Below, one piece after another: positions 11,635 to 22,774 of a DNA stretch of 64,000 bases. Source of the DNA: Prosapia bicincta. Its lineage: Eukaryota; Arthropoda; Insecta; Hemiptera; Cercopidae. The notes under the pieces were generated by a model. The model made no database searches. It worked only from the letters and a program-made list of their open reading frames with translations, and was not told the origin of the DNA. The stretch is taken from NCBI GenBank assembly GCA_036971475.1, contig JBAIZL010000001.1:284478425-284542424 (forward strand), given 5' to 3'. A program made the translations under genes and the position numbers. Within the stretch, counting starts at the first letter, position 1. The number at the start of each line of letters is the position of its first letter.

Positions 11635-12235
11635 ATGTAACACCATCGCGAAAAACATAACTACGTGCAGCTGCTAAGTCTAGCTATAAAAAGAACGAAC
11701 TAATAAGAAACTAACAGAATGAAAAATGGTGTTTCAGGCGTCATCGCGAGGGAGGATAATTTAGAGTAGACACAAATTAACTAATAACACATTCTGGCAA
11801 ATTATGGGACCACAATGTATGATCGTGGAGACGGTACATAGCAGTTTTAAGGTGTTCACATGAGCATCGAGTGACTTAGGAAAGACTGTCGAGATAGATG
11901 CAACGATAAGCGCACATGGAAGGTGAAGACGCAAAGTACCGCGTGTATGCTGGAGAGAGGGAATCGCCCGAGAACTCTGAGATGGAGGGCTGGAAGATAT
12001 TCTTTGGACAGGCAGAGAGATGGCATTTGTGGTTCGAAAGACGAAAAACCGTATAAACGTATAAACCGATAGTCTATATAATGTCCCTGCAGTAGTCGAC
12101 CTGCGTCTACCAGGCGCCAATGTTACTTTAGTAGAGTGCTGTTTTTATTTACTGTTTTTGGTCCACAGTTACTTACTGTGTGAATTATATTATGCATAGC
12201 CATTCAAGCGTTCGTCACTAACAATAGATTTGGAA
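11635..12235. other. GC-richer segment with unassigned frame
   Basis: Base composition here is closer to even than in the neighbourhood. A 119-codon minus-strand frame (11761-12120, starting MAPGRRRS) has Ser/Leu/Ile-rich, low-complexity content and no recognisable domain. The plus strand has broken frames. I suspect an old transposon body but cannot name it. Confidence 0.35.
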
Positions 12236-12359
12236 TATAGGCATTGGGCGCCCAATGGACGCCATGCGACTACTTCGGTTACAAATTGGCCTACAATCAG
12301 TTTTCACGTTGTAGCTGTTTGTAGTACTTTTTTGTGACATCTTTTTTTTAAACAGTACA

Positions 12360-12360
12360 T

Positions 12361-12412
<52 letters not shown>
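12360..12412. repeat. (AT)n microsatellite
   Basis: TA array between two inverted-repeat blocks of the palindrome cluster. Confidence 0.95.
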
Positions 12413-12417
<5 letters not shown>

Positions 12418-12425
12418 ATACGTAT

Positions 12426-12612
12426 GCTAATACGTATTCTTTCACGGATGGAAAAATATGACTTGACGAGGTGAACCCTACAACAGTTGAAGAGCGAGTC
12501 AACTATTATTGGGTTCACCTCGTCAATGCTAGATGAGATTCTAGAGAAACGTCAGAACTGCAATTTTATGCACTGCAGAATGAAAGGATGTACTCTAGAT
12601 AATATCTATTCA

Positions 12613-12616
<4 letters not shown>
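12426..12616 (+). mobile_element. Penelope-type terminal segment, single arm
   Basis: ATACGTATTCTTTCACGGAT and, further on, GGGTTCACCTCGTCAATGCT, GATGAGATTCTAG, AAACGTC and the TGCAGAATGAA block all recur in 13034-13319. Within it CTACAACAGTTGAAGAGCGA and an inverted counterpart form a small hairpin. It ends directly against (AT)n. Assignment to a Penelope-type terminal repeat rests on its structure and on its neighbours. Confidence 0.45.

Positions 12617-12686
<70 letters not shown>
12617..12686. repeat. (AT)n(GT)n(AT)n compound microsatellite
   Basis: Two AT arrays flanking a short GT run, between two palindromic blocks. Confidence 0.95.
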
Positions 12687-12688
<2 letters not shown>

Positions 12689-12741
12689 TTAAGATCAAAT
12701 AATACACACAAATACAGGAATATTTAATTTATTGAACAATA

Positions 12742-12788
12742 AACTCAAAGCCCCTCGTTGGTTTACATTACCAACATCTTCAGGAGTT
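12742..12788 (-). ncRNA. Hammerhead-like motif, left arm of palindrome
   Basis: Minus strand: stem I AACTC with GAGTT (5 bp), core CTGAAGA, extra T, stem II GTTGG/CCAAC, GAG in place of GAA, stem III GGGCTT (G-U pairs allowed), T at the cleavage position. The third base of GAA is changed to G, which in the known hammerhead core would be expected to impair cleavage. Confidence 0.5.
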
Positions 12789-12805
12789 ACAATAGTGACT
12801 ATTGT

Positions 12806-12852
12806 AACTCCTGAAGATGTTGGTAATGTAAACCAACGAGGGGCTTTGAGTT
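12806..12852 (+). ncRNA. Hammerhead-like motif, right arm of palindrome
   Basis: Mirror copy of the motif at 12742-12788 on the other strand: AACTC (12806-12810), CTGAAGA (12811-12817), GTTGG/CCAAC, GAG (12838-12840), GGGCTT (12841-12846), T, GAGTT (12848-12852). Stem I differs from that of the 1.9 kb copy but stays paired. Confidence 0.5.
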
Positions 12853-12932
12853 TATTCTTCACTAAATTAAATATTCCTGTATTTGTGTGTATTATTTGAT
12901 CTTAAAAATATTCTAACAGGAAAACATATTTG

Positions 12933-13037
<105 letters not shown>

Positions 13038-13067
13038 TGATACGTATTCTTTCACGGATGGAAAAAT

Positions 13068-13319
13068 ATGATGAATAGTTGCTATATGGAGTACATCCGT
13101 TCATTCTGCAGTCCATAAATTCGCAGTTCCGACGTTTCGCTAGAATCTCATCCAGCATTGACGAGGTGAACCCAACAACAGTAGCGAGTAGACTCGCTCT
13201 TCTACTGTTGTTGGGTTCGCCTCGTCAATGCTGGATGAGATTCTAGCTAAACGTCGGAACTGCGAATCTATGGACTGCAGAATGAACGGATGTACTCTAG
13301 ATAGTAACTATTCATCATA
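13068..13319. mobile_element. ~250-bp palindrome of Penelope-type ends
   Basis: Left arm ATGATGAATAGTTGCTAT... and right arm ...AACTATTCATCAT are reverse complements over ~115 bp each, centred near 13193 (GCGAGTAGACTCGC). Each arm holds GCTGGATGAGATTCTAGC followed by (C)GAAACGTC on one strand, a hammerhead-reminiscent string, intact only in the left arm (minus strand, 13131-13155) and altered to TAAACGTC in the right arm. The same arm appears alone at 12426-12616. Confidence 0.6.
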
Positions 13320-13477
13320 TATATATATATATATCAGAACCTTTTAACAATATTTTTAAGGATTTACAATATATATTATAACCTTAATACTAGACGATAT
13401 AAAAATGAAGATGTTCATTAGATTTAATTTGTTTACCAAAGAAGACTGTAATATAATTGAAAATTTACTATTCAGGG

Positions 13478-13657
13478 ATGGATTACAGACGAGTGTTGCA
13501 AGTGAACAGACACACAAATGAAACAGTTGACAACAGCGATTGTGATAAAGACTATGCTACTTCAGAACATTTGCCTGAAAGTGACACAGAACAAGACATA
13601 GGCAATATCGATGAGGGACGTGAGAACCAAGACAATACTTTTTTTTTATCTTGGTAG
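13478..13657 (+). pseudogene. Possible piggyBac transposase N-terminus
   Basis: A 60-codon frame starting MDYRRVLQVNR has a very acidic middle with SEHLPESDTEQD and then NTFFLSW before a stop. Acidic Ser-Glu-His / Asp-Thr-Glu-Gln stretches ahead of an aromatic Gly-Lys-Asp block are usual at the N-terminus of piggyBac-type transposases, and the FFLSW sits where that block would start. The catalytic domain is not visible downstream and there are no clear TTAA-flanked ends. The family call is a guess from composition; a chance open frame or an unrelated acidic exon is possible. Confidence 0.35.
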
Positions 13658-13871
13658 GGAATTCGTATCAGTGGCTATGGTTTTTCCTTTAAAAATTCGT
13701 CACAGAATAGTATGCTAATTTAATAAATCATGTATTTATTATAAATACAGATTTAATGCACTCATCTGTAAAAACATTTTAAAAGTATAGTTTTGGAAAT
13801 AAAACTTTCTAATTAACCAAATTTTAAATGTACAGACAAAAGACACGACATTTTACTAATAACATAATACT

Positions 13872-13990
13872 ACAAAGTTATACTATGAACTGGCGGAAAG
13901 TGCTATTCAAACCGCATTAAAACAAATCTCAGAAGTACAAAATGTGGAAAAGACTCTCAACAGAATTCCTAATCTGAAATACAAGCGATA
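13872..13990 (+). other. Short open segment, unrecognised
   Basis: A stop-free stretch of ~38 codons reads ...LYYELAESAIQTALKQISEV and ends NLKYKR before TAG. The composition looks protein-like (Ala/Glu/Gln-rich helix) unlike the low-complexity frames around it. It could be a transposon or exon scrap. No start codon choice is possible. Confidence 0.25.
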
Positions 13991-14339
13991 GACCTAATCA
14001 TATAAATTTCAAAAATCCTAGTACGACTACAAAAAATCTTTAAAAGAAGCCGAAATAAATGAAGTTGTCAAAAAAATAATAAATACTTTTCAAAAGACTT
14101 TCGAAAGGTTTTCATTTATTTATGAATGACTTGTCCCACTGGCTTGTCCCATTTATTTATTTTATTTCATAATTTTGACCAAAGGTATATGAGAAAAATT
14201 GTCATTGGTTCCTTGATCAAGAAACTACCATACATCTTGCATAAGTAAACAATGTCTACACATACATCTAAATGTTTTGACCAGAGAGTTAAAATATCAC
14301 GTAATACATGTAGGCCTATCATATATCATTTACACATAT

Positions 14340-14546
14340 ATAGATAGATTTTCAGACAGAAAGACCGACAGACAGTCAATGAGACATATACTTAGTCAGA
14401 TGGGTAGATATACGACAGATAGATAGATAGACATATAGATAGGGAAACGGATAGATAGATAAACAGACAAAAAGATAGACACAGAGACAGACAGGCCGAT
14501 AGATAGAGAGACAGACATACAGATAGATAAAGAGAAAGACGAACAT

Positions 14547-14580
<34 letters not shown>
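14340..14580. repeat. GATA/GACA simple-sequence tract ending in (AT)n
   Basis: Interspersed GATA, GACA and AGAC tetramers over ~200 bp, then a 24-bp AT array at 14553-14577. Confidence 0.85.
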
Positions 14581-14583
<3 letters not shown>

Positions 14584-14584
<1 letters not shown>

Positions 14585-14588
14585 TTGT

Positions 14589-14675
<87 letters not shown>
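14584..14675. repeat. (GT)n microsatellite
   Basis: About 90 bp of nearly pure GT directly after the AT array. Confidence 0.95.
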
Positions 14676-14676
<1 letters not shown>

Positions 14677-15059
14677 TATACCATAAAGATAGAAGGCATA
14701 AAGTACACATTTAGTTAGTATTTCAAATAATAATAATAATCAGTTGAAATAATAAGAAAGGCATAGCTTACTATGCTTACTAAGAAAGAATGACCAATGA
14801 TAGCTTACTAAAGTACGGATAAAGAGGACTTTCGGGGTAGTTATAAACCAGTGCCGTGGCAATCTATTGACAAAAAAAAGCTGCAGATATTTCTAAGGAT
14901 TAGATATTTCAGACAACCAAGAATAGTATGGGAAAGTAACACTATTAATGTATGGAAACAATTTGTAAAAGGCGTAAGAACCACCGAAATAACTGAAATA
15001 CGTAACAGGAGATGTAATGCTGGTTCTTAAAAACTAAAATCATCCGGCAAAGAGTCTGA

Positions 15060-15150
15060 CTGTTTATCTATCTATCTATCTGTCTGTCTGTCTATCTACC
15101 TACTTACCATCGATCTTCCTTTCTTTCTTTCTTTCTTTCTCTATCTGCTT
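15060..15150. repeat. (TCTA)(TCTG)(TTTC) tetranucleotide tract
   Basis: Pyrimidine-rich tetramers, the reverse-strand counterpart of the GATA/GACA tract ~500 bp upstream. Confidence 0.9.
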
Positions 15151-16670
15151 CTGCTTAGTGTCAGTTTATAGTCTGTGATATTACAATTTTGGTTTTATGA
15201 ATTATAATTTTAAACTATATCGCTTAAAGCTCACTATGTATGTAGCTCACTATAAACTACACGTAGCTCTCTGAAGGAATTTTAAAATTTGTCTAAACAA
15301 TGTTTTTTAAAAATCAAACTTCCAGTTTATTCTCTTCCATTTACTTTAAGTTATTAACACACCTGACAGTTGCATCTTTCTAAGGTACAAATAAATTAGT
15401 AACAATAATTTTACATTAATTGTTACTGTGTAGTTTATGTTCTTGAGCATCCACTTTGGTTGTACTTAACCATTGTTTGTAACTCAAAAACACTAACTTA
15501 CCTAACTCAGATATTTTGAAATGAAATATAGGTTGAAATAGACACAGGTGTTTGGAGTCTTGGTAAGCTGTGGTACATAGACAAACTTTCAGCTCCTCTG
15601 TTAGCTACAGTCGGTTGTAAACCGCTGGGATCCGTGTTTGTACTTTGTAAGACTTGCATAACTTAGGGGTAATTTTGGTTACAACCGTAGAACAAATTTG
15701 CTTTGACAAATAGCTTCTAAATAGCGCTTAAATTATGTGCAACAACGCGTGAGGGCTTCTGCAAAGTATTTTATTTAGGGAAATATAATTTAAACTCCTG
15801 ACAACAGCGCAAGCGTATTATTTAATGGTCATGTACAATGTTTTGTCTTGTCCTCCTTTATAAAGTAATAAACAATGACATTTTTTATATTGTATCTCAT
15901 TATAAGAAATTCCCTTTAACAAATCTTTAGATTCTTTCATATGTAACAAATATTGTGTATGAAAATGTCTTGTATAGCAGACATAATTCGTTGTTAGAAT
16001 ATAAGTGTAAATGTAGTACCTCTATGTTACTGTAGGGGGTGGATTAGTTGTTTCCTTCGTTAATACTGATTTGAAACAACAGAGTTTAGCTTGTTGAGGC
16101 AATTTTTAGTTTTAGCAATATTCAAATACAGTATGATGGAATAATTCATAAAATAATAATTCAATATGTTTAACGTTTGATATTCTCTGAGAAATGCCAG
16201 TAGAATCAAATATATTTTCTAATTGCTGAGTGACTAAATCAGGGGCTAAGTCATAAAACGGAACTAAAATATTTACCCAAGAGTACAAAAGTTTCAGACT
16301 TTAAGAGTTTCAAAGACTCAACAGTAATTTATAAATTTTTATATTTTCTACAGCCGTGAGCGACTAAGGGGCGGCTCTATCGCCATAACTGATAGTCGAA
16401 ACAGCTTTATTTTGTTAAATAAGCAACACTAGTAGAAACACGTGAACACATACAACTTGTGTAAACGCCTTGAAGCAGTAAAACGATTAAGAAGTTGCTG
16501 CTTAACGAAAATCCTAAAATTGTTCATTAAAAATCAAGGCTAATGTAATAACAGCAACATACTGAGAGTCTGAACAGGTGATTAGTTTTACAAAAAGGTT
16601 GAAAAATTACAAAAATGAAAATATAAAAAGAAATGAGTTTACCATTAAAATTATACTTCCTGATTATGAG
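15150..16670. other. No recognised gene
   Basis: AT-rich DNA without convincing frames, RNA genes or transposon ends. Confidence 0.5.
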
Positions 16671-16673
16671 AAA

Positions 16674-16756
16674 GTGTGTATGTGTGTGTGTGTGTGTGTG
16701 TGTGAGTGTGTGCATGTTCCTGTGTGTGTGTGTGTGTGGGTGCGAGTGGGTGTGTA
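16674..16756. repeat. Imperfect (GT)n microsatellite
   Basis: GT array interrupted by GA, GCATGTTCC and GGGTGCGA. Confidence 0.95.
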
Positions 16757-16759
16757 TAG

Positions 16760-17510
16760 TATTTTATAAATCATTATATATTTAATATTTATAATTTATG
16801 TTAATAAGATTTCAAAACATATTTTTTCTGTAGAGGATAATTGCTAATTTTTCATTATAATATAAATACTCAATAATATAAATCGTATTATTAACAATAA
16901 ATGAAAATCAGGCTGCCAACAGTCGTCAACGCTACTGGCCACCAATGTTTTCTTGATGAAAATTGGAACATTATTGAAAGCTTTCTTTTATTAAAATCTG
17001 AAGAAGGGAAGATCGTGCGAGACGGTGCCTTCAAGATGTTACAAGATTGATTAGAAACTTAAGAGTTATTAAGGACTTGTTCCGAGCACCATCTGCCGGG
17101 GAAAGGATGAAATTCATTGTTTGTGTTATTAATTCCTAAAAACAGTTTTTTATTGATATGCCGTAACTAAAGTGACCCATTACAGTCTACAGGTATAGAA
17201 AATATTTTTTATGGAAAACTCTAACGTCAAAGTTGAACCTCAAGGACTTATGACAGGTAATTTGGCAGGAATTTATATTTTTTACTAGAAGTTAAAAAGG
17301 ACAGGTTATGGGGTGTTAGAAAGAGTAGTGTGTTCATACTACAACTATTTGCACCTTTACTTATATTTATTCCTTTTCATTATTTAGTTATTGTGATTGT
17401 AAACTATATTCAGTGCATACATTATTAGTAATGAAGAATACGTATTGTATTTTATAAGAGCTTGGTTCGAATAATATTTCCTATTAATAGTATTATTACT
17501 TTGATAGTGT
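16760..17510. other. No recognised gene
   Basis: Nothing supported. The segment 16910-17110 is somewhat less AT-rich and frame-poor. Confidence 0.5.
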
Positions 17511-17512
17511 TT

Positions 17513-18897
17513 GTACTACAATAGTATCGTACTACAATAGTATCGTACTACAATAGTATCGTACTACAATAGTACCGTACTGCAATAGTATCGTACTACA
17601 ATAGTATCGTAGTACAATAGTATCGTACTGTAATAGTATCGTACTACAATAGTATCGTACTACAATAGTATCGTACTGCAATAGTATCGTACTACAATAG
17701 TATCGTACTACAATAGTATCGTACTGCAATAGTATTGTACTACAATAGTATCGTACTACAATAGTATCGTACTGCAATAGTATCGTACTACAATAGTATC
17801 GTACTACAATAGTATCGTACTACAATAGTATCGTACTACAATAGTATCGTACTACAATAGTATCGTACTACAATAGTATCGTACTACAATAGTACCGTAC
17901 TGCAATAGTATCGTACTACAATAGTATCGTACTACAATAGTATCGTACTACAATAGTATCGTACTACAATAGTATCGTACTGCAATAGTATCGTACTACA
18001 ATAGTATCGTACTACAATAGTATCGTACTACAAAAGTATCGTACCGCAATAGTATCGTACTGCAATAGTATCGTACTACAATAGTATCGTACTACAATAG
18101 TATCGTACTACAATAGTACCGTACTACAATAGTATCGTACTACAATAGTATCGTACTACAATAGTATCGTACTACAATAGTATCGTACTACAATAGTATC
18201 GTACTACAATAGTATCGTACTACAATAGTGTCGTACTACAATAGTATCGTACTACAATAGTATCGTACTACAATAGTATCGTACTATAATAGTATCGTAC
18301 TGCAATAGTATCGTACTACAATAGTATCGTACTACAATAGTATCGTACTACAATACTATCGTACTACAATAGTATCGTACTACAATAGTACCGTACTGCA
18401 ATAGTATCGTACTACAATAGTATCGGACTACAATAGTATCGTACTACAATAGTATCGTACTGCAATAGTATCGTACTACAATAGTATCGTACTACAATAG
18501 TATCGTACTACAATAGTACCGTACTGCAATAGTATCGTACTACAATAGTATCGTACTACAATAGTATCGTACTACAATAGTATCGTACTACAATAGTATC
18601 GTACTACAATAGTATCGTACTACAATAGTATCGTACTACAATAGTATCGTACTACAATAGTATCGTACTGCAATAGTATCGTACTACAATAGTATCGTAC
18701 TACAATAGTATCGTACTACAATAGTATCGTACTACAATAGTATCGTACTACAATAGTATCGTACTACAATAGTATCGTACTACAATAGTATCGTACTGCA
18801 ATAGTATCGTACTACAATAGTATCGTGCTACAATAGTATCGTACTGCAATAGTATCGTACTACAATAGTATCGTACTGCAATAGTATCGTACTACAA
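17513..18897. repeat. 16-bp satellite, ~87 units
   Basis: Unit GTACTACAATAGTATC repeated over 1,385 bp with very few changes (mainly TACTGCAA, CCGTAC and single-base variants). Each unit contains a perfect dyad TACTA-CAA-TAGTA. In the first ~250 bp the CTG variant falls every 48 bp (17581, 17629, 17677, 17725, 17773), so there the true unit is a trimer. The minus-strand frame at 17532-17777 exists only because that variant removes the stop codon once per trimer. Homogeneity implies recent amplification or active exchange. Confidence 0.97.
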
Positions 18898-18899
18898 GC

Positions 18900-19605
18900 T
18901 TTGAGTTGGCAATCTTTATGTAGAACTACCATCAAAGTTTAGGTTATAACAAATATTTTTATATTAAAACGTGCAGGTAAAAAATTGAAAACCCTAACAC
19001 AAAGTAAAGTTAATGATTTTTCTGAATAGCTTTTATATTTGACTTAATAAAAAACAAAATATTAAAGCATACATAATATGAAGACAATTTCGTTGTGTTA
19101 TGCGAGGTACGTTGGTACTAAGTAACTCGACGTAAATACATTAACAAAATATATTTTACGCAAGAATAAAAACGTTATAATTGTTTTTACAATGTCAAAA
19201 AATGTTATTTTCTAAAGAAATGCAAAAATGGAAAAATATCACAACTATATAGCATATACATATAATGTATTAGTATAGACCTATCCCTTTACACAAATTA
19301 TGGTATTGGGTTTTAAGTTTCTTTCAACATTTTATTTTTTCTCTGAGAGTTTTTGATGGAAGGAAGAATTTCCGAAAAACGAATTTGAGAAGGGTAGCCA
19401 CTAAAATAAGCTAACATGTTAAAAGGAAGATGTGCTGTGTCACTTACACTTAGAAATATACGGGGACGAACAACGGGTTATAACTAATCAGGTTGTGACA
19501 CACAAAATGTAATAATTTTGTCGAATCTCTCAATTATGTGAGTGACTATAAAAGTAATACTACAATAGGTAGTGTCGGTGCTAACATGTAACAAGCTTAA
19601 AATAA
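18900..19605. other. No recognised gene
   Basis: AT-rich, chance frames only. Confidence 0.5.
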
Positions 19606-19611
19606 CTTAAA

Positions 19612-20614
19612 GGCAATAACATACAGAAGGCAACTGGTGAGGGCAACGCAACCAAACTTGAGTTGCTTTTTCACAACAAATGGAGTTGCATGCACATATT
19701 CATAGAGGAGTGATAGCAACGCGACTAGCGAGTGACACAGAAACTAGAGTTGCTCCGGTCACGGCATGCTGTAAACTCGTTGCTCAGTTTTTCAGTTGCC
19801 AGCACTATTTGTTGTGCTGTTTATGCGTTTTTCATGAGTGATACCGTATTTAAATGATAATAATTTTTATTTGTATTTTTTGTGTTTCTGTTTCTTTGAA
19901 TAGTGTGTTATTATAGTAGTATATCATGTCAGAAAATCAAAATATTGCTAGTTCTGGTCATGATTTTTGTATCCAACAACTTCAAGACGATATAAATGAT
20001 TACCAACAATTTGTTCAAAATATATAAAATCGGCACTTGAACTATAAAATTTCATTTGTTTAAAAACTAATTTTTATTTCATTTAATGCAACGTTTTTTT
20101 AGGTTTTGCAGCTATACATAAAAATAAGTACATAAGTGAGCAATTAATAACTTAGCTGAGTGTTATTGTTAATCTTTCTCCAGCTGAAATTTATTTCTCT
20201 ATTTTTCTCGAAAATTATTTGTTTTTTTCTTTTCTTGATGTCCTAAAATACATTACTTACAAGGTAGTCGTAACTGCTAATCCTCATACGATATAAATTA
20301 AAAAAATTGGTCTGGGTAATTTCGTGAATTTTGCACAGCACTATATTGACTTTGTCTCGCATAAATAACGTTGTAGAGGTGTATAGAGGTTATAGGGTGT
20401 TAAAAAGTCCTACACTGTATTGTCCTTTGTTTGTAACGTTTTTGTAGTTTCTTTCTTAAAATATAGACAATCTTCCTCTGACGACGACTTAATTGACCAA
20501 TAAACTATCAACTTCATATGAACAATCGTGTAAACAGACTAGCAACTTTTCCAATAGCAACTGAAGTTTACGTTGCGTTGCGATTACCATTTGCTTTCTG
20601 TATGTCTACAGCCA
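19612..20614. mobile_element. ~1 kb inverted-repeat DNA element
   Basis: The left end GGCAATAACATACAGAAGGC (19612 onward) and the reverse complement of the right end (GGCTGTAGACATACAGAAAG, to ~20614) match imperfectly over ~50 bp, including a GCAACGCAAC block and AACTTNAGTTGC. AAA flanks both sides, a possible 3-bp target duplication, so a PIF/Harbinger-like assignment is possible but not firm. Inside, at 19926-20027, is a short frame beginning MSENQNIASSGHD and ending in TAA, perhaps the start of a lost protein. Confidence 0.5.
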
Positions 20615-20639
20615 AACAGTGCCACAATCTTGACTTAAC

Positions 20640-22225
20640 TTGAATTGCAGTGATTAAAATGAACAAACACGTGTTAAAATCAATAAATTATAACTACAGA
20701 CTGAAAACGTAACTGATTCATCAATGTGATGAACAAAACAGTGAACTATTTGAATTTTAATGAACAAGAGCAGCAAACAGCAAATGTGATCCCGGACAGG
20801 CAGATGGGCTTCCAGACGAGTTATCGTAACGTTATTCAACTGCAAAAAGACGTCAACTTGGTGAGTCTGAAATCATTTATAATATATCCTATATTTCAAT
20901 ATTTCAACCCTTTAATAAGATGATTAAAATAAATTTCTCCTAAATTACATCAGGCCTTATAGAGATAAACTCATAACTAATCCCCACAAGGTTCAAATTG
21001 ACTACGAAAAAATCAGGTTATTCAAGAAAACGCTATTATATTTATAAAGACATAATTTCAACATAAAGACAACACAATGATTATAAGAGTTGAACATCGA
21101 ACTGCACCGAAGGTTTGGTAATCATGAATGGGGTTAAATTAAAGTTAATTGTTTTCTTTTCTTTTAGGCCAGGAATAATAATTTCTGAGAGATCCTATTT
21201 GGAAGTACAGGTAACTGGGAAATGAGGCCTTGCGAAGGTGGTGTCATAATATCTCCCTTACATCTCCTACTAAGAAACTTCATGTTCCATTCTTAATTCC
21301 ATATAAATCAGTAATTGTTTTCCTTATCCAGCGAATTTAGTGTCACTAGCTGATCACATTAAAATTACAAACCATAAATATATCCACCAGGTGCAGGTTT
21401 AGGACATTATCAAAGTATTAAAGTAAATATTCTAAATACCGACATCTAGTAAAGGCAATAATTTCTAAACTGTCCATCGTATTCAATATAATAACTTTAT
21501 AAGGATGCTACACTAACGAGACAAGACTGCTTGCGTTCCCCTCCTGCTTTCGGTATTAATTTACGTCAGAGCTGTAATCGAATCACAGCAGTTGTGAAAG
21601 GAATGGATTAAAAGGTTCTGTATGAAGCAGTGGAGAGAAAAGCATGCTTGAAACTAAGAAGCTCACGAAACGTTGGATGATGTAAAAAATCAAGTGTTTA
21701 CCGTTTTAGTGTATGTTATGTTAGTACATTTGGCTTATATCTGAACATTTTTCCTTCTTGAATGTTTAGTTGGCAAAATATAATCAGGTCTTTCCATTGT
21801 TAACAAACGGAAAACGTATTTATTATTTATTATAATTACAAAATGTGACACAAATTATAATGTTTAACAAGAGCTTGTAACAAGATATAACGAGAGACTT
21901 ATATCCAGGAGGATAGTTCGCCGTGAAGAACGGCCAAGGATTTTCCTAACCGTCGTTCGCATCTAGTGAACAAAAAAGTGGTTGTAGCGGACTGATATGT
22001 GCAACAGCGAAATTTAACAAACGCGGCCCTAAACACTCTAAATGCCAAGTAGACCACTGCACTGGCCAAGTCTCTTTCTATATCTCGCGACTTATACTTG
22101 TATTTTCAACCCTCTCTTATCCTTCATAGGCGATTGTTCTACCCAGCGGCCTTGTTTTAAAACTGAAAAATGCAATATAAAGAAATATATATTTTTATGT
22201 AAATTTCTACTCAAGTCAACAAAGA
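20640..22225. other. No recognised gene
   Basis: Short frames at 20726-20923 and 22042-22254 have no recognisable features. A CGCGGCCCTAAACACTC patch near 22022 resembles CGCGGCCCTGAG at 7469, probably a shared transposon scrap. Confidence 0.45.
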
Positions 22226-22229
22226 AAAA

Positions 22230-22583
22230 TTTTATTTTAGTTACTTTTTATTAAAAAATTACAACTCATATAAATAGAGTAACATAAACTATGCGTTAAA
22301 ACGGGTGTTCTACCATATAACTTATAACATAAAATCAGCGGTTTTATGTGTTACCACTTACTTTAAGCCAAATGGGACGAAATAACAATATTGCATAACG
22401 TTTCCATATTATGAAAAGTTTTTCTCCCATATAAAACTAAAAATAATTAATAAAATTTAATTAATGAAAAATTACTTGATAAAACTGTATTAACGTCAAT
22501 TGCCATCCACTAGAGGGCTTTAAAACATTATTTGAACTAGGGTGATTGAATAAAAATATTTGTATTAACAATTGAAAATTTGT

Positions 22584-22624
<41 letters not shown>

Positions 22625-22663
22625 AACATAAGTTCTTTATATTTTGTATATATAAATATATTG

Positions 22664-22717
<54 letters not shown>

Positions 22718-22770
22718 ACATACATACAAGGAGAGTAAGAACTAATAAATGGAATTGAATAATGAATAAT
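22230..22770 (-). repeat. Interspersed repeat 'family A', minus orientation, with (AT)n arrays
   Basis: Matches the reverse complement of 9105-9565: ATTTTAGTTAC, CCAAATGGGACGAAATAA and AACTAATAAATGGAATTG are shared landmarks. Two AT arrays (22589-22620 and 22668-22714) expand the family's TATATAT stretch. Between them AAAGAACATAAGTTCTTT is a perfect hairpin. Confidence 0.6.
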
Positions 22771-22774
22771 AAAT

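Larger units (their letters stand above)
12688..12905. mobile_element. 218-bp palindrome of a Penelope-like end
   Basis: Two arms of ~105 bp are near-perfect reverse complements about a centre at ~12795 (ATAGTGACTAT). Each arm has the tail CAATAAACTCAAAGCCCC on one strand, equivalent to the tail of the 1.6 kb and 37 kb copies, and a hammerhead-like motif. One arm has a small difference (TTTATTGAACAATA versus TATTCTTCACTAAAT). This head-to-head arrangement is typical of inverted partial Penelope copies. Confidence 0.65.

Noticed and set aside
11761..12120. 119-codon minus-strand frame as a gene
   Set aside because: Low-complexity Ser/Leu/Ile content, no domain, no splice or promoter context; probably an antisense frame across old transposon DNA.
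20470..20500. CTGACGACGAC near 20477 as a hammerhead core
   Set aside because: No GAA or stem III follows at a workable distance.
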